In this document: positions 54,572-64,000 of the stretch, in pieces
Position numbering within the stretch: the stretch's first letter is position 1
Layout of the letters: each line of letters begins with the position of its first letter
Origin: Clarkia xantiana subsp. parviflora
Lineage: Eukaryota > Streptophyta > Magnoliopsida > Myrtales > Onagraceae
Length of the DNA: 64,000 nt
Assembly (NCBI GenBank): GCA_036873135.1
Contig: JAPTYO010000005.1
Span: forward strand, 13,494,166 to 13,558,165
Reading direction: 5' to 3'
Made by a program: the position numbers and the translations under genes
Notes under the pieces: generated by a model
Database searches by the model: none
The model's input: only the letters and a program-made list of their open reading frames with translations
What the model was told of the DNA's origin: nothing

Positions 54572-54937
54572 CTAACCATCTCCAAGACTTGTAGAAGTAG
54601 CAACCAAGTTGACATGTGATGTTTGGTCTTTAAATTGACCTTGATCTCCAATAGATGATCTTTCCTTGTGATGATATTGTTGAACATATGCTTGCAAGGC
54701 CTCTTTGGTCTTCTTTGCTCGGCCTCTAGTAATCGGTCGAACGGGAACTACGGGAACTTGAATTGGCTCAGTTGCATCTGGTCCTCGTATCTCATCATTC
54801 CCCTCCTCTCGAAAAGGATTTGTCCACCAATCATCATCTGCATCAAACAGAGATAAGTTTGAAACATTGAAAGTTGCACTAACATTATACTCACTGGGTA
54901 AATCGAGTTTGTATGCATTGTCATTGATGCGCTCCAA
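54572..54937 (-). pseudogene. chromovirus integrase C-terminal tail
   Basis: Starts MERINDNAYKLDLPSEYNVS and ends in a basic segment (RPITRGRAKKTKEALQAYV). In CRM elements this end replaces or extends the chromodomain region. A frame break separates it from the integrase core at 55070. Confidence 0.75.
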
Positions 54938-55069
54938 AACTTGAAATGGACCATCGCCTCTTGGGAGTAATTTGGAACGACTTTAGGCAGGAAACCTCTC
55001 TTTACGCATATGTATCCAAACCCTGTCCCCAGGTGCAAAGACTATATTGCGACGACCTTTGTTGGCATG

Positions 55070-55789
55070 TCATGCATATTGTTCTGTCCTATGCTCGATG
55101 TTGACTCTTGTTTTCTCATGAAGCTGCTTAACAAATTCAGCCTTCTTTTCGCCATCCAAATTCACACGCTCATTCACCGGTAAAGGAGGTAAATCCAAAG
55201 GAGTTAATGGATTAAAGCCATACACAGTTTCAAATGGTGAATATTTGGTACCAGAATGGACAGCACAATTATAAGCAAACTCAACATGCGGTAGACACTC
55301 TTCCCATGTTTTAATGTTCTTTTTAATGATAGCTCGTAGCAAAGTAGACAAAGTTCTATTTACTACTTCAGTTTGACCATCAGTTTGTGGATGACAAGTA
55401 GTAGAAAACAATAACTTAGTTCCTAGCTTTGACCACAAAGTCTTCCAGAAGTAACTCAAGAACTTAGCATCTCTATCTGAAACAATGGTCCTGGGCATCC
55501 CATGTAGTCTCACTACCTCCCTAAAGAACAAGTCAGCAACATGTGACGCATCATCGGTTTTGTGGCATGGGATAAAATGTGCCATCTTCGAGAATCGATC
55601 CACGACAACAAAAATAGAATCCCTACCATTTCTTGTTCTTGGCAAACCTAAGAAAAAATCCATTGAAATATCAACCCAAGGCGCACTAGGGATTGGAAGA
55701 GGTGTGTATAGGCCATGAGGTTTAACTTGGGACTTCGCTTGCCTACATGTGACACATCTACCACAAATCCTTTCAACATCACGTTTCAA
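55070..55789 (-). pseudogene. chromovirus integrase core
   Basis: 239 residues with zinc Cys pair CGRCVTC, core motifs [10 protein letters not shown] (Asp), IVSDRDAKF (Asp) and [12 protein letters not shown] (Glu). The catalytic residues are present, but the N-terminal part is in another frame upstream. Confidence 0.85.
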
Positions 55790-55900
55790 ATGGGGCCAAT
55801 AAAAAGTTCTTGTAAAACAGCTAAGCTCTTAGCTACCCCAAAGTGCCCCATCATTCCTCCCCCGTGCGACTCTCTAACTAGCAAATCCCTCATTGAACAA

Positions 55901-56458
55901 TTAGCAAAGTTTATTTTCACGAAAAAGGAAACCTTCACGCCTAAAGAACTTACCATGACCTACCTTTGCACACAATTCATACGCTTCACCAAATTCAGGA
56001 TCTACAGAATAAATCTCCTTAACATGTTCAAATCCTAGAATCTTAGCTTCAAGAGTAGAGATCAGAAGATACCTGCGAGAAAGTGCATCAGCCACAACAT
56101 TCTCTTTACCTTGCTTGTACCGAATGACATATGGAAACGTCTTAGTGAACTCAGCCCATCTTGCATGCCTTTTATTCAGATTATGTTGGCCCTTGAGGTG
56201 CTTTAATGATTCGTGATCAGTGTGAATCACAAACTCCTTAGGCCACAAGTAATGTTGCAATGTCTCTAAGGCTCTAACCAACGCATACAACTCTTTATCA
56301 TAAGTAGGGTAATTTAAGGCAGCCCCACTTAAGTTCTCACTGAAATATGCAATCGGCCTTCCCTCTCGCATCAGTACAACGCCGATACCTGTACCATAAG
56401 CATCACATTCAATCTCAATTTTTTTTTGCAAAATTAGGTAAAGCAAGTAAAGGCGCAT
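55901..56458 (-). pseudogene. chromovirus RNase H
   Basis: Contains [29 protein letters not shown] and [12 protein letters not shown], the RNase H motifs of gypsy Pol (first Asp of the usual CDAS context kept). It is followed by the linker to integrase. Confidence 0.82.
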
Positions 56459-56510
56459 GAGTTAGTTTCCCCTTGAGTAGTTGAAATGCCCTTTCTTGTT
56501 GCTCTTCCCA

Positions 56511-57240
56511 CTAAAATCCGACGTTTTTCTTGATGACATCCGTCAATGGTGCTGCAATAGTGCTGAAATCCTTCACAAACCTCCGATAGAAACACGCAAG
56601 TCCGTGGAAACTTCGCACTTGACTTACATTTGTTGGGCTTGGCCATTCTTGTATAGCACGAATCTTTTCCTCATCAACCTGTATTCCTTTTGCACTCACA
56701 ACAAAACCAAGAAACAAAGCTCATCCGTGCAAAAGGTGCACTTCTTCAGATTAGCAAACAACTTTTCATTCCTAAGCTCAGATAAAACAAGTTTCAGGTG
56801 CTGCAAATGATCATCCATGTTTTTGCTATATATTAAGATTTCATCAAAATAGACAACAACAAACTTTCCAATGAAGGGACGCAAGACATGATTCATCAAC
56901 CGCTTGAAAGTACAAGGGGCTTTTGTTAATCCAAAAGGCATAACTAACCATTCATACAAACCATGCTTTGTCTTAAATGCAGTTTTCCACTCATCACCTT
57001 CTTTCATTCTGATTTGGTGATATCCACTTTTCAGATCAATTTTATAAAACACACAAGCACCATGCAATTCATCTAACATATCATCTAAACGAGGTATGGG
57101 ATGTCGATACTTTACCGTTATGTTGTTGATTGCGCGGCAATCAACGCAAATCCTCCAAGAACCATCCTTATTAGGTACTTAAATCACCGGAACTGCACAA
57201 GGGCTCATGCTTTCGTGAACGTGCCCCTTATCCATCAAGT
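56511..57240 (-). pseudogene. chromovirus reverse transcriptase
   Basis: Two frames overlap near 56700-56717. The first has [29 protein letters not shown] and [10 protein letters not shown]; the second has [14 protein letters not shown]. The usual YxDD box reads YFDE, so a catalytic Asp is lost. Upstream to 57240 the expected [15 protein letters not shown] sequence is present with a stop. Confidence 0.82.
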
Positions 57241-57400
57241 CCTCAACTTGCCTTTGTAGTTCCTTCGTTTCCTCCGGGTTAGTCCTATAGGCTGGACGGT
57301 TGGGAATGGTGGCACCCGGAATGAAGTCGATTTTATGTTCAATACCTCGGATAGGTGGTAAGCCTTTAGGAATCTCCTCAGGAAATACATCTTCAAAATC

Positions 57401-58450
57401 CTACAAAAGTGAAACAACTGAACTTGGCAATGAATCGCCAAGTTGGTTAGTCGATAAAAATGCCTCCTTATATAGAAATACAATCATCGGCTGTTTTGCA
57501 AACACTGCTCTCTTAACCTCACTTGCTCTCGCGATGAAATTTTGTTTTCTCTCATGGGATCCCTCTTCATTTTCTCTCTCTCTCTTGTTTTGCTCTCCTT
57601 TTTGTTCTCTCATATTTTTTTGCTCTCCTTTTTCTTCACTCATCTTTTTCTGCTCTCCTTTTTCTTCACTCATCTTATTTTTCTCCCTTTCTTTTTGTAA
57701 CCTCACTTGATCTTCATATATTTCTCTTGGTGTCAAAGGTACAAGAGTGATTGTCCTCTGGTTCATCACAAATGAGTACTTATTCGTAAAGCCATCATGA
57801 TTAGCACGTCGATCATATTCCCACGGACGCCCTAATAGCAAGTGTGCAGCATCCATTGGTACAACGTCACATAAAACTTCATCTTCATACTTCCCGATGC
57901 GAAATGAAACTAAAACTTGTTTAGTTACTCTCAATTCACTGACGTCATTCAGCCATTGCAAATTGTAAGGTCGGGGATGTTCAATTGTCGGCAATCCCAA
58001 TTTCTCAACCATCGTAGTACTAGCTGCATTAGTACTACTACCACTATCAATAATCATGCGACATACCTTGTCTCGCACGTGACATCTAGTATGAAAGATA
58101 TTGTTTCGCTGCACGCTATCGTATTCTCTGACTGTTGCACTAAGGGCTCTCCTAGAAACCAACAGGTCTCCATGGGCTGCATATACTTCATCTTCAGTTT
58201 CTTCAGACTGAAGTGTCAATTCGGTTTCATCTTCATTATCGGTCTCTATCTCCCCATCAATTCGTATGACCATTGTCCTTTTGTTTGGACATTGGCTCGC
58301 TATATTCGTATGACCATTGTCCATTGTCCTAGAAACCAACAGGTCTCCATGGGCTGCATATACTTCATCTTCAGTTTCTTTAGACTGAAGTGTCAATTCG
58401 GTTTCATCTTCATTATCGGTCTCTATCTCCCCATCAATTCGTATGACCAT
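57401..58450 (-). pseudogene. chromovirus gag end and protease
   Basis: A 349-residue frame. It starts with a 177-nt in-frame direct duplication carrying the end of a Gag zinc knuckle (NIASQCPNKR), then the protease (IIDSGSSTNAAST) and the linker with ITLVPLTPREIYEDQ. It ends in a Lys/Glu-rich repeat (EEKGEQKKMSEEKGEQ). Confidence 0.82.
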
Positions 58451-58455
58451 TGTCC
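58151..58455 (-). repeat. 177-nt direct duplication in the chromovirus ORF
   Basis: Blocks of about 128 bp at 58151-58278 and 58328-58455 are almost identical and keep the frame. They encode two copies of GEIETDNEDETELTLQS. Confidence 0.9.
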
Positions 58456-58980
58456 CTATACCTTCTTCTGTTCACAACTAACTGATCCCACCAGGCAAGA
58501 GCATAATCATAGAATTCAATGGCTGCTAATCTTACCTTCTTCATCTCAGTGAAATTTTGGCAATCGAACACCAGCTCCACCTTCTTCTCCCATTCAAGGT
58601 AAGCTTATGGATCACTTTTCCCTTGAAAAGATGGGATCTTCAGCTTTATATTACCTAGGTTGTAATCTTCGTGGTTTCTGCCGTCTCTAATCCTTCCTTC
58701 ATAATCTCGATTGTTTCGGAATGGCTCCCTATCATCATTTTCATAATCACCTCCCCATGGTTCATGTTCAGTCGCAGCAGGTGCTACGGGTCATCTTCTA
58801 CGCTCATTCGGAGTGTTTTGCTGCTCACGACGAGGATTCTCCAATTGATCAATACGCTCATGCATCTCGTCAAATTGAGCTTTTATCATCTTCCTCACCT
58901 CACTGCATATCGCCTCGTACATCAACTTATTTCCAGGCATCTGCAACCCACCATCGGCTATTTCTTTATCCTTAGACATA
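58456..58980 (-). pseudogene. chromovirus gag N-terminal remnant
   Basis: The start is ATG at 58980 (MSKDKEIADGGLQMPGNK). Later in another frame come KIPSFQGKSDP, WEKKVELVFDCQNF and LAAIEFYDYALAWWDQLV, the start of the Gag domain. Most of the capsid region is missing. Confidence 0.75.
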
Positions 58981-59480
58981 TTTCCTGCAAAACAAAGGTT
59001 AGGGAAAAAAATATGGACCTCACAACACTCACGTGTTTCACTCGAAAGGGTCACTCAATCACTCGTGTTTCACACAGAATTAATGGCTTTTACCCTCTGA
59101 TGATCTCACCTCTCTTGCCTTTTTCTACTCGTATTCTCTTGTCTCAAAGTTCTTATCGAACTAATCGAACCACAATCAGATTTAATTTTGCAGCAAATAC
59201 ACTCAAACAAACCAATCAATGACGAGACATCCCTGAATGAAGCTAAATCACATGAAAAGAATTGCTGAATTTGCGGACAATATCTATCTCTTCAATGGAG
59301 TCTTCAAACAAAGGTCTTCGAACGCAGCAGACAGGTTTTCCTTTCTAAACACTCAAATTCAGCCGTAAAAACATGTATTTGGTTTGTTGCAACAAAAAAA
59401 AAAAAAATGCACCCACTTGGAGGGTTGGGTAACAATCTTTCTACTCAACCTAATGGAACTTCAGCAATGAATCAAATCAA
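58981..59480 (-). other. chromovirus 5' leader
   Basis: Non-coding region upstream of the gag start. No clear PBS or LTR edge is seen. A 15-A run is near 59393-59407. Confidence 0.45.
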
Positions 59481-59516
59481 ATTCAACCTATGTGAAACTT
59501 TTAGCAATCTTTCTTC

Positions 59517-59593
59517 TTTATTATTTTTTTTTCGTTTTTTTTTCTGATTTTTTTTTTATGTTTTTTTTTTGTTTTTTTTTTTTTTTTTTTTTT
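59517..59593 (+). repeat. interrupted poly(T) tract at an element junction
   Basis: About 77 bases of almost pure T between the chromovirus and the truncated Tat LTR. A minus-strand poly-Lys frame across it is an artefact. Confidence 0.9.
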
Positions 59594-61179
59594 GCTGATT
59601 AGGGCAATCCAGAAGTCCTTCGGCCCAGGAATTGCGCGTATCCCGGATCGTTTTAGACTTGGGTGTCCGTGAAAGGGTTTTTTTTTACGGGTTTTGGGAT
59701 ATTTTACGAGGCCCGAAATGTAAATACGAACCCGAATTGGACAGATATCTAACACTTTCCCCGGAGTCAAGTAGTGGTTACAAAACCCGTGCTTGACTCT
59801 TTTCAAAGATAAGATATTCGTCCAATTTAGGTTCGGTACTGACCTCAGGGGTGGCCTGTTTGTCAGTTCGAATGTTGAGATCATAAATTCGACCAACTTT
59901 TAATTTTCCGCCGTACGTACGTAATCAGTTTACAAGGTTAGAATAACGGACAATATGCGTACAACGACATGCAATTATATTCTTAATATCATGTAACGAG
60001 ATAAAAATTTATATAACATGATAATATCATGGTACATGATGTAAGCATATAGCACGTTGTCGACATGTAGATGATGACATAGTAAACGGATGACACGTAA
60101 TCATGTCATAAGCAAAACACTTAGAATAATATGAAATTGGAAAGCATGCTTGTCAACATTGAGCATGATGTAAACATAGTAAATGATGCAAGCATGTAGT
60201 ATGATGCAAACATGAAGTTTGGTGTAAATGTGAGACATGATATAAACATGAGATTCATACTTAGATTATAAAAATAATCATGTAATGATCACAAATAATA
60301 AACGTGTATGATAAATTCTATGTAATAATAACTACGTGTAGTGTGTCATGAAGCATTGTGTAGTATGTATGCAATATGATCATAGGAGAGATGCAAAGAT
60401 GCTTGTAAAGGTTGCTAATGACTTATATGAAAATACATGGAAGTTTAGTCCTTAGCACATGGTGTAGACATTATTAGTAAAAATTAGGAGAGAGAATACT
60501 CATTAGCTTACATCCTTTATAGATAAATTTTCAAGAAGCTCTGCACTCTTGATGAAGATGAAACTTTTGAGATCATAGATTTGGAATAGACACATCATTG
60601 TTGATATCAACTGGATTCCGGTGTGGCACGTGTCAATTCGGACTTGCTTCATGTTGGTGAGTTCAATTTTGTACATGGTTGGACATTTCTCGATTTCTTT
60701 TGGCCTTGATTCAATCTTGAAATCACTATGTACCTAGTTATTTTTACCATGCGTACAAGGTGTTTGATAAAATGCATTAGAATACTTAGCCCCAAATTGG
60801 TCAAAATTTTTCTAAGTGTTGAAAATTTTAGAAAAGTGTAAATGAATCGTTATACTTCCCTTATGCATAGTGTTCATTGCCGACATGTTGTTCCATGCCT
60901 TAGTCGTTGCTTTAGTATGCTCGATGTTGATGATCGGTAGTTGTACGTACATGGCCGTCAATGGTTGTATGTTGGTAATGATAACTTAGGCAATGTACGT
61001 TGAGTAACATGTATAGACTGTCGGTCGTTGTCTGCAAACATGCTAAAACACTTAGAAAATATTTTAAGAATATCTAATGCTTGTTACCATAGATGTCGTC
61101 GTATGAGCTTTGTCGATAAGCGTCGTAGGAATGCTCAGGAGGCATTGTGTAGAAGTTGATAATAGCTACTTGATGCATG

Positions 61180-61880
61180 CAATACATCATTGTCGACATG
61201 TACGTATATACATGGAAACACTTAGAAAATATTCTCCCATTGTTGATATCCATCCTTGTTGACATGTATGTATGTACATGGAAACACTTAGAAAATATTC
61301 TTCTCTTGTCGACATGTATGTACGCACATGGAAACAGTTAGAAAATATTTTCCCCTTGTCGACATGTATGTACTTACATGGAAATACTTAGAAAATATTT
61401 TTCACTTGTCGACATGCATCCTTGTTGACATGTATGTACGTACATGGAAACACTTAGAAAATATTTTCCCCTTGTCGACATGTATGTACGTACATGGAAA
61501 TACTTAGAAAATATTTTTCACTTGTCGACATGCATCCTTGTCGACATGTATGTACGTACATGGAAATACTTAGAAAATATTTTTCACTTGTCGACATGCA
61601 CCATTGTCGACATGTATGTACGTACATGGAAACACTTAGAAAATAGTTTTCACTTGTCGACATGCATCCTTGTCGACATGTATGTACGTACATTGAAACA
61701 CTTAGAAAATATTTTCCCCTTGTCGACATGTATGTACATACATGGAAACACTTAGAAAATATTTTCCCTTATCGACATGCATCCTTGTCGACATGTATGT
61801 ACGTACATGGAAATACTCAGAAAATATTTTTCACTTGTCGACATCCATCCTTGTCGACATGTATGTACGTACACGTATGT
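61180..61880 (-). repeat. 63-66-bp tandem array of the second copy
   Basis: Same monomer as at 22440-23165, about ten to eleven units with differing unit order and some half-units (only one GTCGACATG). Confidence 0.93.
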
Positions 61881-62472
61881 GCGCACTTGCCCCCACACTT
61901 AGAATCTTTTCTCCATCCCTGGCTATGTACGCTGTATCCATATTCTTTGATGTAAACACAGGTTGTATGCCAACACCTTGTTGTATGCTAACACTTAGTA
62001 ATATGCTGACACATAGTAACCCGCCGACAGCTTGCAATATGCTGACTGTCATCTTCAGCAAAACACTTAGAAAATATTTCGCCCTTGTAATCCTGTATGC
62101 TGCGAGTATGAGCTCGATGTTGACATGTAAGGTTGATGTGTTGAAGAAGTTTCCCCCCTTGCGTGATGCTTGTTACTTGTTGCGCGAAGACTAACGAGTC
62201 TTGTACGTACATAGTTGTCTCACATGGAGCGTCCGTTGCATAAATGTTTGCATAAGTGTTGATGCGTGTTTGCGCACTGACTGGATTGTTGGTTGCATTT
62301 TTCAGGATATCAGATCTTGCTGTCTTCTTGTCGGAATTAATCTTCCCACGGCTGTTATCATGAGTAAGTCCACTATCTCCATTCTGCGAGTAACTCTGTG
62401 TTCGGATGTCGACATGGTTGAGCAGCTGAATAATACACCAAGTGTAGATGTTGATGTCCTTTATGACTCGTA

Positions 62473-62682
62473 TCATGTCGTAATGTAGGTTGGACTTGAT
62501 GGAAAAAGCTCATCTTTGCAGATAGCCGATGTGTACAGTAATCCGCTTGTTGGGAGGAATGTCCGTACAAGTGCCCCCGCTACTCTGGAGTCTCCGGACA
62601 CGGTTGCGGTAAAGGACTTGTGAGTAAGACGTCTCCTTGTATCTTCTTTGAACTTGTTAATCTTCCAAGTTGTTGCTTTCAT
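62473..62682 (-). CDS. small conserved ORF, second copy
   Basis: 69 codons, MKATTWKINKFKEDTRR to FPSSPTYITT, equivalent to 23434-23643 with few replacements. Unknown family. Confidence 0.3.
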   Translation of the reverse strand: MKATTWKINKFKEDTRRRLTHKSFTATVSGDSRVAGALVRTFLPTSGLLYTSAICKDELFPSSPTYITT

Positions 62683-62925
62683 GTTGCTGAACGCGTGGTT
62701 GCAATTCCTGTCTTTAGCACAATTCTCAAAAGATCCGACGCGGGGGCGCGTTCCTCGAGCGATACTTAGTTCTTTATACCGAGTACGACCGTGCTAACTC
62801 CTTCTTGTGATAAAGGGAATAGAGTTGAGGGTCGTGCGATGGTGCCTTCTGCCCCCTGGTCGAGGGACCGGCCCAAGGAGGAGTGTTCCTCCCATTGAGG
62901 TAAGCATTTGTTGACGGCTGATTTT

Positions 62926-63030
62926 GATGCACGTATTGCTGATTGTCACGCTTATATTGAAGAGCTATGTCGTGTTGAAGTTGAAGCGACCATTCTTGTC
63001 GTGTCCTTTGTGTGGATGACGACATTGCAT
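62926..63030 (+). other. possible antisense exon in the second copy
   Basis: Plus-strand frame ADFDARIADCHAYIEELCR has a heptad-like, coiled-coil character and is antisense to the element. It follows a TTGAG/GTAAGC donor at about 62898 and would fit the end of a Tat antisense gene. In element 3 the equivalent region is deleted. Confidence 0.3.
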
Positions 63031-64000
63031 TTGATGTTGACATTATGAGCTCTTTGCCATAGATCCTTAGAGATGATGTTATCTCTTGGTTGGTGTCATG
63101 TTGTCCGCTTCCAGCATGTTGAACCCTTTGTGAATGGGTTAATGTTGTTTTGATAATTATTTGTTTATGCCTTTGCTTGCATGATATTTCGTCACTTAGA
63201 CCTGTTTTCAATAATAATAAACATATGATAACTTGTTTGTAATATTTCATACCTTGAGCTATCTTCATTGTCCGTATGTATTGGGCTTGCATGATAGGAT
63301 TGACCTCCTTGTTGTGATGGATAGAACATAGAATGTTGCGACTTGCGCATTGCAGGATGTTATGTACACTTGGTACTTGTAGCATTGCAGGTAGTAATGT
63401 ATTTGGCACTTGGCCTTTTATATGTAGCAGTGTCGTCTTGGCGAAGCAAGACTTAAGTTTATACAGTCTCTTAGTTCCACTCTAAGGCGACGTTGTTGCT
63501 AGATACTTCTTGCTGATTTTGTTGTTTTGGCGTTAAATGCTAAAGAGCAAGATAACGTTATACAAGACTCGACTTGTAAGTTTGATGAGTTTTGTACAAG
63601 GTTTGCTTTAAAAAGAGTATAACATGAAGCTATCCTTTTTCAGGCCTAAGTCTTCATGGTGCATGAACCCTTAAGAGAGTATGCATACTTTTAGTGTGTG
63701 CGGTTGTCGTCTAACAAGAGAACTTCCGCCATGATGGGGTGATCAGTCCCATCACTGCATTTGCCGCATCCTGTTTCTATTCAGGGAATGGCTATGAACA
63801 TGAGGATTTGCTTCTAAGAGCATTTCACAGCATGCCATTTTTTAGAAGTAAACATGGGGGTTTGCCTTTACAAAGAGGATACCACAGCATGCTACTTTTG
63901 ATAGTAAATATTAGTGTTTATCAAAGATATTGCTTGCTGTTGACGCCTTTGGAATAGTCGTCACTTTGAGTAGAGAATTTTGTTAGTCCCTTTTTGTAGG

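Larger units (their letters stand above)
54032..59480 (-). mobile_element. decayed CRM-type chromovirus
   Basis: Domains in minus order are Gag start (58980), protease, RT, RNase H, integrase and C-terminal tail (to 54572), all in broken frames. The protease and linker (NAASTTMVEKLGLP, PYNLQWLNDVSEL, LLLGRPWEYDRRANHDGF) and the tail (NVSATFNVSNLSLFD, RPITRGRAKK) are typical of the CRM clade. LTR limits are unclear: left about 54032-54536, right lost near a poly(T) tract. Confidence 0.75.
59604..64000 (-). mobile_element. second copy of the Tat element 3 family, truncated
   Basis: Only the first 150 bp of the 3' LTR remain (59604-59754, ending ATCTAACA), followed by the PPT (GACTCCGGGGAAAG on the minus strand). 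The sequence then tracks 21077-24700 of element 3 to the window end. No coding domain of gag or pol is reached. Confidence 0.88.

Noticed and set aside
59501..59896. Poly-lysine ORF
   Set aside because: It is the translation of a poly(T) tract joined to LTR sequence.

Overview
The window is nuclear DNA from a flowering plant, almost certainly a eudicot with a large, repeat-rich genome. The evidence is nested LTR retrotransposons of typical plant lineages (Ty3/gypsy Tat, a chromovirus of CRM type, several Ty1/copia), a Mutator-like DNA transposon, and one host gene for an extensin carrying a pollen Ole e 1-type domain. I cannot name the species. No bacterial or viral gene system, rRNA, tRNA gene or CRISPR array is visible.

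Layout. 1-1660: minus-strand copia remnant (gag, primer-binding site, part of the 5' LTR). 1661-11637: complete Tat-type LTR element inserted into that copia LTR (TSD atata); it has matching LTRs, PBS, PPT and a long repeat-rich 3' region, but no reverse transcriptase or integrase. 11708-11985: a relic of an extensin 3' UTR. 11986-14035: broken copia. 14401-17309: the 3' part of another Tat element, whose LTR was entered by a copia (17310-29235, TSD gaaga), which in turn was entered by a third Tat element (20407-29075). 29236-30565: rest of the outer LTR and a probable chromovirus-type LTR.

30587-33490: the extensin gene on the minus strand, with a coding intron and a probable 3' UTR intron. 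34124-49332: a 1.6-1.9 kb segment carrying a Mutator-like element with 9-bp target duplication, present in three to four tandem copies. The first copy was split by a Tat element (35304-44795, TSD ggccc) with one intact 1308-residue pol ORF (protease, RT, two RNase H domains, integrase) but no gag. 49434-51345: minus-strand Tat remnant. 54032-59480: decayed CRM-type chromovirus, minus strand. 59604-64000: a second, left-truncated copy of the 20407-29075 Tat family, running off the window.

How parts relate. The elements at 1661 and 35304 share LTR type, PPT, 3' tandem repeats and an antisense gene-like region. One has only gag/protease debris and the other only pol, so neither looks autonomous, yet both have nearly identical LTR pairs and exact target duplications. 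They must have been mobilised with proteins from elsewhere. The signals I find most worth checking are the multi-hairpin array in these LTRs, the stem-preserving 49-bp 3' repeats, and the spliced antisense gene with phase-matched introns inside the Tat 3' region.
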